DNA of 60,000 nt from Takakia lepidozioides (lineage: Eukaryota > Streptophyta > Takakiopsida > Takakiales > Takakiaceae). How positions within the stretch are numbered: the first letter of the stretch is position 1; each line of letters opens with the position of its first letter. The DNA is taken from the NCBI GenBank assembly GCA_030704615.1, contig CM060731.1, positions 72,212,756 to 72,272,755 on the forward strand. Direction: 5' to 3'. Below are positions 1 through 11,565 of the stretch, in pieces. A model generated the notes under the pieces. That model ran no database searches and had not been told where the DNA came from. It saw only the letters and a list, made by a program, of their open reading frames with translations. Made by a program: the position numbers and the translations under genes.

Positions 1-95
1 GGCTCTCTCTTTAGGGTGGAGCAGACGGCCTGAATTTTTCTTTCGCGTGCTGCAGCCTTCGATACTACAGCACCGGTGGCAAGCAGGGCGCCACC

Positions 96-2269
96 ATGGC
101 GCTCTCACAGAAGGAAGCTGATGTGCAGATGATGCTTGCCGCCGATGTCCACCTCGGCACCAAGAACTGTGACTTTCAGATGGAGCGTTACGTGTGGAAG
201 CGGCGCTCCGATGGTATATTTTCCCTATTTGAGTTTGGGAGTGACTTTTATGTGGGCGGGTGTGAGAGGAAGAGGAAGAGAGATGTGTTGGAGTTTAGCT
301 GACGGAAATAGCGGGTGGTTGTAAGCAGGGATCTTCATTATCAATGTGGGGAAAACCTGGGACAAGCTGCGGCTCGCAGCCAGGGTGATAGTGGCTATTG
401 AGAACCCACAAGACATTATTGTGCAGTCTGCGAGACCCTATGGACAGCGTGCTGTCTTGAAGTTTGCGCAGTACACGGGCGCCCTGGCTATCGCAGGAAG
501 GCATACCCCGGGTACCTTCACTAATCAACTTCAAAACACGTTCAACGAGCCTCGTCTGTTGATCCTGACCGATCCCCGTACGGACCATCAGGTTGGAACT
601 CTCGTATTCTTGCATGCAGTCTTTTGTCGTAGTTCACCATCTTCTTCTCCTCGTGTTACCTACAGTGAGGTTGCGATCTTCATCATTACCTCATATTGTA
701 TAAATTGTCGGTCGCCCTCAATGGTTGACGAAGAGTTCCTCGTGAATGAAGAATCTCTGTAATTCGGGGAATGGGGGCTTGCTGAAGGTGGATCTGAATG
801 GGGGTATTGTTTTTGGAGTAGGAAAGGGCCTGATGGTTTATACCTGATTTCTATGTTTGGGACAAGGATTGTCTGGGACTCTGTAAATGCCATGTCTGAG
901 TATTTGTCAGCGTTAGTTACGTCTCCATGATGCAGAGTTTTGGTGGGGGTTGCACTGACGAATTAGTTTCTGACCGCCAAAAGTGATTGAAAATATAAAA
1001 CAGACTAGAGGTGCGCGATGCAGCGATGTGACGTCTGTATTTTCTCTATGGTGAATGGCTTGCAGCCCATTAGAGAGGCGGCTCTTGGCAACATTCCAAC
1101 AATTGCTTTTTGTGACACTGATTCACCCATGCGCCATGTGGACATTGCAATTCCCGCCAACAACAAAGGGAAACACAGCATTGGGTGCCTCTTCTGGCTG
1201 CTGGGTCGCATGGTGCTTCAAATGCGGGGGACTGTCACTCCTTCTCAGCCCTGGGATGTTATGGTATGTTAAGAACTACTTTTTGTACGTCTGCCATGCA
1301 CACTATTGTGTCCACAAGTCGACATATATGGAGGAATAGGTTAACACTACTCCATATCTGTCTTGTGTCTTCAGTAGTTTGGAGGCATTGTGGGCAATGG
1401 CGGTCTGTTCTAATGGCTTGGTCATAAGCCCTTAGTGGTTTGCAGAAGATGTGAGCCACGCATTCCAGTTGGCCCATTACGGCTTTTACCACACTGCTTT
1501 GGTGGAGTAGGTATCTTTACAATCACTTGACCTTGGTAGCAAATGTTTAGTCTAATCACCCTGGTTTTTCGCTTTAGTGGGAATTTGCCTTAAGGTAGGA
1601 GGATGCTTAGCCTTTGAGTTCCAGTGTGTAATTGAGTGTCTTCCATGCTAGGAAGATTGGCTGGTATGTAAGTCGAGTTGGTATGTGCAGGTGGATCTCT
1701 TCTTCTTTAGGGAGCCTGATGAAACGAAAGCCCGTGATGATGAAGAGGGAGCTGCACCTGAGTTTGCAGCAGCAGAGTATGTGGCCCCTCCACTTCCTCT
1801 TGCTGCAGCTGATGGCCAGTGGGGCCCTGAGGCTGCTGATGCGGGTCAGTGGGAGTCTGATGCCACTGCTTTGGCACCCCCTGCTGTGGGAGTTCCAGAA
1901 TGGACTTCTCAAGGTTTGTGTTGCTTTCTCTTACTTGTTCATTATGGTCTCCAATGGTACTGGTGATTTGTGTATGTTGGGAAGGAAAGGCTTGTTGGAA
2001 GTCAGGTTTGTTTCGTTGTGCTTTACTGTAAGGACCGAGTGCCGTAACGAATAGACAGGGCATTTAAGATGTATGCCTGGAAAATTGGAGGTAGTGACTG
2101 ATTTTTGGGTCAAAGTTTTGCAGTGCCTGTGTCAGGAGCTGGATGGGATTTGGCGTCAGCCCCAGCTGCATCAGCACCTGTTGGTTGGGAGACAGCTGCT
2201 CCTTTGGCACCATCGTGGGAAGCAGCTGCACCTGCAGCACCTACTGAATGGAATCCTGCTCCTCAGTAG
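96..2269 (+). CDS. RPSA: 40S ribosomal protein SA (uS2, laminin-receptor p40 homologue), complete, 5 exons
   Basis: Small-subunit ribosomal protein uS2/SA, needed for 40S maturation and translation in the cytosol. Exons: 96-213, 329-591, 1066-1263, 1691-1913, 2124-2269. All junctions are GT-AG and the phases join to 948 nt, giving 315 residues. Exon 1 gives the N-terminus ([19 protein letters not shown]). Exon 2 carries [20 protein letters not shown] and the [12 protein letters not shown] segment. Exon 3 has [17 protein letters not shown] and [15 protein letters not shown]. Exons 4-5 encode the acidic, Ala/Pro-rich tail with spaced Trp motifs (GQW, PEW, GWD, SWE, TEW) typical of eukaryotic SA proteins. 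The start ATG sits in a strong context (gccaccATGG). The leader at 1-95 begins with a pyrimidine-rich stretch and a partial telo-box-like TTTAGGGT, often seen at plant ribosomal protein genes. An AATAAA lies at 2342-2347. Function is very secure; splice sites were chosen by eye. Confidence 0.97.
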
Positions 2270-2341
2270 TTCTGGCATTCTACAGGACAGCAACCTGGTG
2301 ACAAAAGATGTTATCGAGTTTCCATTCTTTTATCCACCAAA

Positions 2342-2347
2342 AATAAA
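2342..2347 (+). terminator. Candidate poly(A) signal of the RPSA gene
   Basis: AATAAA lies 73 bases after the RPSA stop codon, a plausible distance for a plant near-upstream element. It rests on a six-base match only. Confidence 0.45.
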
Positions 2348-2349
2348 GT

Positions 2350-4018
2350 TGAGTAAGAATGCCTGGATAAGGCCTTGTCAGAACTTCGTTCTGGATTTGC
2401 AAGTTGGGAATACTCATCACATTCTTGATTCTTGGTGGTCTGGAATTATTTCATTCATTCTGCTTGTAATGTAACCCACACTGCAAGCTGTGTGGACCAG
2501 CTATCACAGCTTCCCAGCAGCTCCATAAGGGAACACATTCGCTGTGGTAGGGCTGTATTGGCTAATAACTTTACCAGAGAACCCTGACAGTCAACTGTCT
2601 GAGCACGTGGTCGGGGAGAGGCATTAATGGACACAGACAGGATGATGAAGCAGGCCAGAGTGACCTGTAGGCGTCTCATGACATTTGGATGAAGACATGA
2701 ACCCCTAACCTAGATTGATGACTGGGTGAAAAAACCCGGCATTTCTCGCTGACATCATCCTATCCAAGCTTTTATTGGTTTCGCCTAACCATTAAACGCC
2801 CGCAGGGTACTTCGACTTTTCACTAAAAAGTGACCCCCAGTCAGGGAAAATCACTGTAATTTCTGATTTTTTCACATTTGGGACATGAATGCCAATTTTC
2901 GGGCCAATCTGACCACATCCGCAAAAATGCCACCGTTGCAGGTGGGGCCTGATTTTGGGCCAAGTGCCAAATATTTTTCTATAAAATGGGGAAATTTGAA
3001 GACTTCAGTGAGGGGTTCAAAATCGTTGAGGCTTGTGGAGAAACCAATTGGCCAGAAATTCAGCCAAGGGAGATTGGTCAAAGGAGGGGGGGTACTTTGC
3101 TGGTCATGAAGCCCATGCACTTGGTATGACCTTCGGAGCTCCATCTTGTCACAGACCTCTGTGTGAGACTCACCCTAGGCCACCAGCCTCAATGTGCTTG
3201 CAACAAGCTGTACATGGGTGGGATTTGAACCCATGCTGCTGCCCCTCTGGCAGCTCATGTATGAACACAAGGAGGGAGAAACCCCCCACTTGTGTGCACC
3301 CCCCCTTGGTAAGGGAACTACACTACTCCTATGTAGTGTCTACTATGCACTGAGTCACTACTTACACAGGGTAGAGGGCCTCCAGCATACGAGAATTCAT
3401 AAACATATATCAGGTTTCTTGCTGCAACACCCTCACACTGTAACTTCTACTATTTACTGTACTGTGGCCAGCTCCTCTACAACTAAAAACTGTCACACTG
3501 TCACAATCGTACCAAAATGACTACTGCTGTTGCAGCCTGTTTGCTGAACTGGCAGCTGCAACAAAAGCACAAAACTTACAAATTCGACAATTGATGCAGC
3601 CCCTATGCTAAACTATGGGATGCACCGGAAAGACTTCACAACGACCAAATCAGAAAGCACTTTCTGCCAACCCAAACTCTACGCTACTGAGCTGCTGGCA
3701 TCACACCACTAAACAGGAAATCCAAGATTGATTCCCACACATTGATTCCCCAATTGAAACAGAAGCATTAGGTGAAATTGAAAGCTCCTTAAACATTGGC
3801 ATGGAAACGGACTCTCTATCCAAGCGACTCTCTATCCAACTCTAATAGAACCTCTTCATAGCCAGACCAAACATGTAGGCACTCACACCCAAGCACATAA
3901 TAGTATTGAAGCATGGACAGAGAATTACAATGACATATGAATGATTAGAAGTTCCCACTCCCTTCGTACCAGGAGTGACCTCTCTGCAGCGGCAAACAGC
4001 CCCCCACAGTTAGAATTT
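2350..4018. other. Intergenic stretch, no gene recognised; tRNA-like T-arm inside
   Basis: No frame shows a recognisable protein and the open frames are short. At about 3216-3236 the minus strand contains GGTTCAAATCC, a perfect match to the RNA polymerase III B-box, flanked by short complementary arms. No clean A-box or cloverleaf surrounds it, so it is more likely part of an old tRNA-derived SINE than a tRNA gene. Confidence 0.4.
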
Positions 4019-5330
4019 TTAAGTCACATGCCCACTGTGATGCCTCACAAAACAGGCTCCCAAGCAGAGAGGCACATCTCCACACATGGAGCAAAAGTGC
4101 CTCTGCCGCCGACCACATGAGGCACATTTCCTCTTATTAAGGCTTCGGAGGGAGTAGTGCATGCCTCCCGGATTCGGTACAGCAGCCCCTAGCATTGCTG
4201 TTGTCGTAGGACCAACCCACCCTTCAACCAACCCATTAGTCATCTCCAAATTGAAAAGTAGATGTGAACGAGGTGTCCGTCCCCTTGATCTCATGAATTC
4301 CAGGTAAAGGATATATCCATTTACAAAACTTGCGTCAATAGAATGGAAGTACAGCCTGTACCACCATTTGTAGTCACGGGTCTATACACTACAATAACCC
4401 CACAATTGGTCCTACACATCCACTCATCTCTGTGCTCTTGGTAATGTTTCAGGACAGGGGAGGTGGGCACAATCTGTGTAGCACCATTGTGCTAGCGCAT
4501 CATGAAGCAAGATGTATCCATAGGGCTCACAACAGTAGAAAGTAAATTCATAGGTTTCTGGTCATACCATGCCCCAACACACCTTTTCTCAGATATGTGC
4601 ATCCTCCACAGCAGCTCCCTCTCTCACCACCTCTCCCTATTTCCAAACAGGAAGGGTATCCCAAACGGTTCGTGTTGACAGTGCCAATATTGGCATATAT
4701 GCTCTCGGCAGCCAAGCCATGAAATAGAACTGGACTGCAAAAATAGTTATCCATAGTTACAATATGCCCATGACCTTTGAAACCAAAAAGAAGCCGAGTC
4801 ACTACTGCATACCCCATGCCATGGGTCAGATCCACTTCATCATCCTTGCCCACGTACACTTCCATTTTCTGAACATACTTAGACTTTGCATTAGCCAAAC
4901 ACCAGAATTAATTCCCCACTTCATAGGTTTTTTGGGTAGATACCATGGCATATGTATTTTGGCATACTTCCCTTTAAATTTGACCATCATCTCGTGCACG
5001 CAAAGGTATGTTCAAATTGACAGTAATGTAATTGACAGTAATGTGCATATGCGCGTAATGGGCACTGGAAGAATTCACGGTTTGCTTTCCAACAAAGCTT
5101 AGTATTAGGAAGTTTCTTCAGGCCCATAAGAATATGAACAGCCACCAGGCCCTCAATTCCCTCACTGTCACACATACCAAGACCTCCCCCCATTGCGTCT
5201 TTCCTCCTGGTTCAAAGATTGAGCATACAGGTTTGTCATCATGTAAAACGCATAATGAGAATGTGCCAAAACAGTTTGAAAAAATCAATCGGCCTAGCAT
5301 TTTCACCCAATCACAACCCCATACATCCAC
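4019..5330 (-). pseudogene. Decayed piggyBac-type (PGBD) DDD transposase
   Basis: Reading leftward, conserved piggyBac blocks appear in order but in several frames. First comes an ILMGLKKLP block (5193-5100), then LCVHEMMVKFKGKY (about 5005-4965), then LPKKPMKWGI. A one-base shift follows, and then YVQKMEVYVGKDDE with TRLLFGFKGHGHIVTMDNYF (4898-4690). Further on are VDV*DQLWGYCSV, KWWYRLYFHSIDASFVNGYI (about 4380-4310) and a C-terminal cysteine cluster of the CxxC...CxxC...C type (4160-4040). In active members three Asp residues catalyse cut-and-paste. The second (MDNYF) and third (VD before DQL) can be seen, but the first is replaced by His (VHEMM). With several stops and frameshifts the copy is dead. 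Terminal inverted repeats and TTAA target sites were not located. The family call is confident; the outer borders are approximate. Confidence 0.85.
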
Positions 5331-5339
5331 ATAGGGGAC

Positions 5340-8300
5340 GTTGATAATGAGGCTCTTTCGGACATTGACAGATTAGCACATAGGACTCTCACGTTTGGCC
5401 CAAGATACCCAATTCTTCGAGCAATTGGCTATGCCCACGCACATCGCGATCTTCCACTTGGGGAAAATTGTAGAGAGCACATATTAGGCACATGAGAAGG
5501 AAGATCATGCCCAAAATCGAAATCAGGTGGGTTAGAAACTTTACCCACTTTACCCATCATGCATGCCATCGCCTTCAGCCTCGTCATCTTACTCTGCAGC
5601 AGGTTGCGACAACGAGTCACTATCTCTAATCAAGTCTGCTTCTAGATATTTTAGGGGTGGTTCTTTTTGGGAGGCCATGTGATACGAGCTTCATGGGTTA
5701 GGGTTGCGAGAGTGAGGAACAGAGGTGGAGGACAACCACCAGTTCAAGGAGGGTGTGGAAAGGTAAAACAGGGGGTAAAGAGCATATGTGTCTAGCCACT
5801 GTTGCTTCAAAAAAGCAGTGGGATCAACATTTTCGAAAGGTCATCCACCTCGACGGATACGACGATCAACATCATCTAGAGTTTGCAACGTGCCCACGAA
5901 TCCCTGCAATGCTCATTCGGACCAGACAGTGGGCGGAGGGTCACATTATCATATGTTGTCGTTAAGGCGTTGGTGGCGATAGTGGGGCAGGAAGTGCTTT
6001 GGGTAAATCCCCAATGATGCACAAGTAATTTGAGAACCGTGAGAACGCCTTATCAGTACATTCTGTCTCCCTGCATATGTTATAACGCACCATTTGAATC
6101 TAAGGCCCCAAACATACCTATCCTGCTGATTTCCAAGAGTCATCAGTTAAAATTTCAGTCCATTGAAGGTGGGTTTTATGCACAGAGACTTTAGAGACTC
6201 ATGCATGACTGCTACTGGCATCATGTAGCATGCTGAATGTCACAGAACCATCTGAATGGAAAAACCGTCTCTTGGTAGCCCCCTCATTTGTACAGATTGA
6301 GCCAATACTCTGGTGCAGCCTGCAGCGGACTGGTCAGAAGTAGTATCATTAAGGAACCATTGCACAGGGATGCAAGCTTCCATAATTTGGCACTCAACTG
6401 ATGAAGTCTGTAAGATTGGAGCTGAAAGTTGAGCGAAAAAGTGTGATACGAAGTGACAAGAGGCCACTACAGCACAGGCTGCGACTGGAGGATTGTAACA
6501 GCATGATCAAAAAAAAATCTTGTCCCTCAAATCACACCACTTTTGAGTACTTTTAACTAGCCTGCCTATGGGAGATTTCCAAGTTGGCTCTCAAAATTCT
6601 AGTTATAAGGAGGTAACACACATCACTGATATTAGGAAACTACCATTCATATGTGAGAGAGTGGTTGAACTGGAGGAATACCACTTCATGGATACAGCTT
6701 ACTATGGTGAGTCTAGAAACAGCCACACAACCTTCAAAAAGCATATTGGCCCCTTAACACAAACTGTAGGACTCCTTCAGGTTCAGATTCGCAGGTGCCT
6801 AGCAGCCACTGCATACAAAGACTAGGTGCAATACCGCAGACTACAGTAGACAAACGGGGGTGTGGAATTGGTGAATCACATATGTAAGTGAAGGACATAA
6901 AGTCACATGCTTACACTTAGTAAAACGAACTCCCCCAACCGTGGTCATACAGGGATCCTCTGCGGTGATTCTCATCTGCATTCAGCAAATTCTGGCAACC
7001 CCTTTAGCCCTGACACATTCAAATGATTCCTTGAAACATAGAGTGAATCCCAGGCTGAGACAGCAATGGGGTATAACAGCAATACTTTTCAGCAAGCTAC
7101 TAGTATAAAGCATCTTAGAACATCTGAGAATGCAACTTTGTAGGAAATAAAAAACATGGAAAGAATGGACCACCTAGAAAGCGCTGCTTGGTTTAAGAAG
7201 CCATTGCATTGTGACTTATTACAGAAACCTCTTATTACATTACATTCTAATCAATTCATACACTATTTAAGGTTCAGTCAAATTTAAAAGCTTAAGCAGC
7301 TGACTAGCTGTATACCCAAAGATGCCCTCTAGCCAATGCCTAGTCATGCTGGCAAGAACCTTGCTATTAATCAGGAAAAATTCCAATATAAACAAACTAA
7401 TGTGTGTGTTGTGCTGGCTGGGCTGTCAAAGTGACCACCTACGCTTTTGCTTTCTGAAACTCCAAGCTTGTACGTACCTTGTCATCGAGGCCAGCGAACT
7501 TTTCCTTCCCACAACCTCTCAAACCACAATGGCAGTGTCAGTTGAATAAACCATCATTCTTGATGCTACTCAAGGTTAGTTGAAAGTGCAGGCTGGTGCC
7601 TGTACTACACTCCTCTCGACTCGCCCTTCACCCTTCAAGCTTTCTGGTCCTTTCTACACTAGTATAGACAACAAGCAAATTGTTGTCAGAAGGCTCAGAA
7701 TAAACCCTAGATGTCAAGGACAAGCCCACATTTAAGCTGTAAAATGGAGATGAAAATGGTCATCTTTTGAAGAATTAATGGTCAAAGTCTTCCACTTACA
7801 AATGGTTGGAAAAAGGAGCCACCCTACACCTAAGGAGCCAAAGACTCTTGTATGGGGCCATGGTCTTTATCAGAGGTCGTGGTTGTCTTCGTCGGTAGTG
7901 CCATCACGGGGTGACCTGCTTCCCTTTTCGACGATGGTCTAGGCGACAAATTCGAATAAGTGGCCTCGACAAAAAAAGAGATGGAACACCATCCCTTTGT
8001 TTGTGGGGCTACTTGTGCGAAGTTGTTACCTACTCTAGCCATGTCTTGACCCTCCCCAATCCAAGAAACCTTTGCCCAAGCTCCTGTCTAACCGGAAACC
8101 ATGTATGGACCATTCCATGGCGCCCTTCCACAGCTAAAGACCATGGCCCCAGACAATAGTCTTTGGCTCTTCACAGTTTCGCTCATCCTGGAAATCTGCA
8201 CCCTTCTTCCTCGCATGCTGTATTGCAAGTGCACCATTCTGTTCACCTCCATGAATACTCTCTTCCTTGACAAACGAATCCTCGGCACTCCACGCATCAA

Positions 8301-9250
8301 GAACCACACAATTGTAACTATACAGGATGTTCCCCGGATCCGGTCCCTGCCATTAAAGACACCACATGTGTCACCACTACAAAACTCCGTCCCAGACATC
8401 AATTGAAGGTCTTCTCACCGCAGGATTCAAGAGCTCCACTTCACCCGCCAAAACTGAATAGGCATACCTTCGTCTCACCAGAGAGAGCATAACGGAAGCT
8501 TCACTTTACAAGTACCTAACTGCAACACGCTGACAGCAAGGTTTACGCCTTGTCACCTTTTCACGTTTTTCTGTCATCATCTTTTGCCGCCAAGAATGCT
8601 TCAGGACACCCTTTTGAAAGAGGTGGTATTTCGTCTCCTCCGTCTACCAAATATCTACACATTTGAAGAGTTTTTGGTAACAAAACAGAAAAACTTAAAA
8701 AAAGAAGAAAAGAAGGGGACAGCTTGTCACGGCCCTCATTGAAGAAAAAAATTCAAGTTGTTTTCTCTTTGACAGTTTTTTTTTAAAAATTAAATTGAAG
8801 ATAAAAAATATTAAAAAACAAATTGAAGATCATCCCCTTCCCCCAAAGAAGAGAAAAAATTGAAGTAAACTAAAAGAGAAAGTAACCCTGCAAGAGACTC
8901 ACAGCCCTAAAGGCATACAAACAAAAAGAAGTCCCCGGGCCGGATCCACAACTGGACTAGGTACATACCAACAGAAGACTGTCTGGACAGACTTGAGCTA
9001 CATAGCATAATATTTGCGGATGCAACATCCTCATCGGTTTTGTTAGCATTTATCTGTTCATGTTGCGCATTCACTACTTCTTTATTGATGTGCAAACCAC
9101 CATCAAGACTACTACATTACCTCTGTGTGGTGAGGTGGGCGGCATTGAAGGAGCCTTCCCCTTCCACCCATCAACTTACACAAAACGGTTAGAGAGAAGA
9201 CTCCGGCCAAATCCAGTGTAACTTAGAGCCAAAACTTTTAGCTTGCATTT
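5340..9250. other. Intergenic, no gene recognised; A/T-rich stretch near 8.67-8.88 kb
   Basis: Only short open frames occur, none with a motif I can name. From about 8670 to 8880 there are many A and T runs. The remainder looks like old, unrecognisable repeat sequence. Nothing here supports a host gene. Confidence 0.5.
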
Positions 9251-9267
9251 TGATTCTTGCAATGAAA

Positions 9268-9446
9268 TCTAGTTCACGCCCACCCATCAACCTCAGCACC
9301 ACCCATATAAAATGACTCGAACCAATGGGTTCGTTTCATCGTGGAATTGAAGCCACCATTTAACTTGAGTATTGATTCGCGAGGTTCCCCATCCTGCCCG
9401 CCCATCAACCTCAGCAAGCACCACCTATACAAATTGACTGACACCC
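9268..9446 (+). repeat. Two diverged tandem copies of a ~120-bp unit
   Basis: The string CCCATCAACCTCAGCA followed by a CACC(A/T)-CCTATA-like segment and AAATTGACT-like end occurs near 9282 and again near 9401. A shorter relative (CACCCATCAACTTACAC) lies near 9167. Spacing is about 120 bases. A run of C follows the second copy near 9446-9455. Confidence 0.6.
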
Positions 9447-9459
9447 CCCCCCCCCAATT

Positions 9460-10450
9460 GCGTAAGGTGATTGATTCGCAGCGTGCAGTCCTGCGTTTGA
9501 CCCAACTCGAGAATCTTGTGTGTGAAGAACAACACAAGAATCAACGCCTCAAGACTTTGCGAGAATGGTGGGATTGGATGGGGCGTCGATGAAATGGAGA
9601 ATCGGAAGAGAAGGAGAAAAGTGGCGATAAAAAGGTGCGGGGGGGGGCCACGTAGGACAAGAGTAGCGACAAGAGGAAAGGACGCGCAGGGAGGCTGGTT
9701 GGATGTAAGTTAAAAAGGCGTGAAGAGCGCGGGGCAACGCGCAGCAGTAACGAAGCAGGCGGATAACTTAAGGAAGGGCGAGGCGGGGTTGGCAGTAAGG
9801 AAGGTGGGGGGCAGCCTGCTTGTGCGGGGCAACAGTTCTGCGCGAAAAGGAGAGGGCGCACGTCAGAAGTGGGGATTCACGTGGCATTGGGGTGGAGTGG
9901 CAGGGAGGGTACATGGAAGAAAGGAGGAAAGAAAGTGGGGGTGAAGAGTCAAGACGTCAAGACTGAGGAAGGGGTGAGATGAGGGGGCAATTATAGAAGG
10001 GGAGAGGAAGGGGGACCGAGTAAAGAAGGTTGAGCGGTGAAGAGGGATAGAGCGTACACAGACAAGCACTGCACACACTAAAGATAAGTAGGTATAAGGG
10101 GGATGCCTGCACACGGACGGCCGCACGCCTCTAGTAAGTAAGTATGCTAGGTGCAGGGCGGGGCAGGGGCTTGTTGACTGCTCCGGGCCTGCTCCAACAC
10201 TAGTGAGTGAGTGAGCCCTAGTCCACGCGGCAGCTATCGACTACCGCGCTTAGCTACCGTCTTTAGCGATGCCTTCTGTGCATCGACGCCTGGGATTCCT
10301 TGAGTGTGCTTACTCTGTCGTGCTCTGTGCCTCCTTGTCACTAGATGCCCGCTTTCGTCCTCCACGGAAGCCGCCATAGCCAGCATAGCCAGGATTTGTA
10401 GACGGCGGAGCGAGCAGCGAAACCGAAGGATTTCGGAGCTTGCCTGCTGT
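9460..10450. other. Purine-rich intergenic DNA upstream of the homeodomain gene
   Basis: From about 9580 to 10030 the plus strand is strongly G/A-rich, with G runs near 9640 and 9805. Short duplications follow (GTAAGTAAGTA near 10134, GTGAGTGAGTG near 10203). Open frames here have low-complexity composition on the opposite strand and are not credible proteins. It may hold the distal promoter of the downstream gene, but no specific element is recognised. Confidence 0.4.
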
Positions 10451-10454
10451 CGTA

Positions 10455-11035
10455 TCTTTCAGGCAAGTGTGTATCCGATTGGGAAGACTATTGTGCAAGT
10501 TATGTCGTGCGAGAGGAGAGACTTTTGTTTGGTTGTCAGGTCTACGTCTGTTGGAAGACTCTTGTGCGAGTCGTTTGCGTGATTTCGGAGATGCTTGTGT
10601 AGGTTGTCCGTTACGGGTCCGTTTGTCGTTGCTGTACCCTGCTCTTCAGGCGAGGTTTGTATGTCCTGATTCTCAAGTCTCTTGATAAGTTATGTGCGTG
10701 ATCTCGGAAAGGCTTGCGTAGGTTGACCGGTGCGGTGTGTTTGTCCCCGCTGCCGGAAGAGGTTTGTATGTATGTTGACTGTTTCTCTTAGAGACGTGAG
10801 AAGTCTGTCTGGTACACTATCCGCTCTCCGGGCAAGGGTTGTACGCGTGATTCTGAAGACTCGCTAGTTATGTGCACGATCTCTTCGAGACTTGTGTAGG
10901 TTGTCTGGATCTGTGTTTGTCATCGTTGCTACAGCCCCGCCTTCGAGGCAAGGTTTGTATACCCGGATCCGAACTTGTGTGTGTTAGATGTCGGAGAGAC
11001 TTGTGTTGGTTGTGTGATACTCAGCGTGTTTGTCA
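10455..11035 (+). repeat. Degenerate tandem repeat array (about five units) upstream of the homeodomain gene
   Basis: Two alternating motifs recur with changes. One is GGCAAGGTTTGTAT followed by a GATTC-like end, near 10461, 10649, 10754, 10828 and 10945. The other is TCGGAGAGACTTGTGTAGGT, near 10585, 10704, 10881 and 10990. Spacing varies from about 75 to 190 bases. The array lies 0.5-1.1 kb before the start codon, so it may be in the promoter or transcribed leader. Confidence 0.65.
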
Positions 11036-11565
11036 CCTTACACACACGACAGGAAAGCATGGGCTTTTGAGGTTCTTGTTTAGAAGGCTATACAGGGAGA
11101 AGGATCGGGGAGGATTCTGCTATAGAGCCATCGCGGTCCTCTAGGATCGCCATGTTTTAATGTGCCTTGGTGGCTCGACAATCCTTATCTGTTGAAAATC
11201 TCCTAGATGCGTGATCTTGTTCCAGGAAGTCGTTGTTAGATCCTTTTGTGGACTATATCAGATCACTTGCCCTTCTGCAGAATGACCTTCTACAGACAGC
11301 ACCTATCTCGTCATGGTGATAATGGGAAGATTCGAATGTTAATACACCTGCAATTGCGAAGGAGTGTTTCACATGCTGGCTTACTCAAATTGTTCTTTGG
11401 TATTGGACATCTCATCCCAAACTCATCTTAGGCCCTGCTTTTCTGTCTAGTGTTGTATGTAGAAGAATGGCATACATACCAGTGCTGAGCTTTGAGTTTA
11501 ATGTTGCTGGACTCGCAGGTACAGATTCGCATAGAGTTCTCCTTAACCTGGTACAAACTCTAGCA

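Noticed and set aside
7830-8402. Open frames of 70-104 codons on both strands as a gene
   Set aside because: No recognisable domain, no splice-consistent neighbours, and the region looks like old repeat DNA.
11467-11565. Upstream in-frame Met at 11467 as the start of the homeodomain protein
   Set aside because: The frame is open but the 33 extra residues show no family similarity and a candidate splice acceptor lies at about 11518; the Met at 11566 directly precedes the conserved region.
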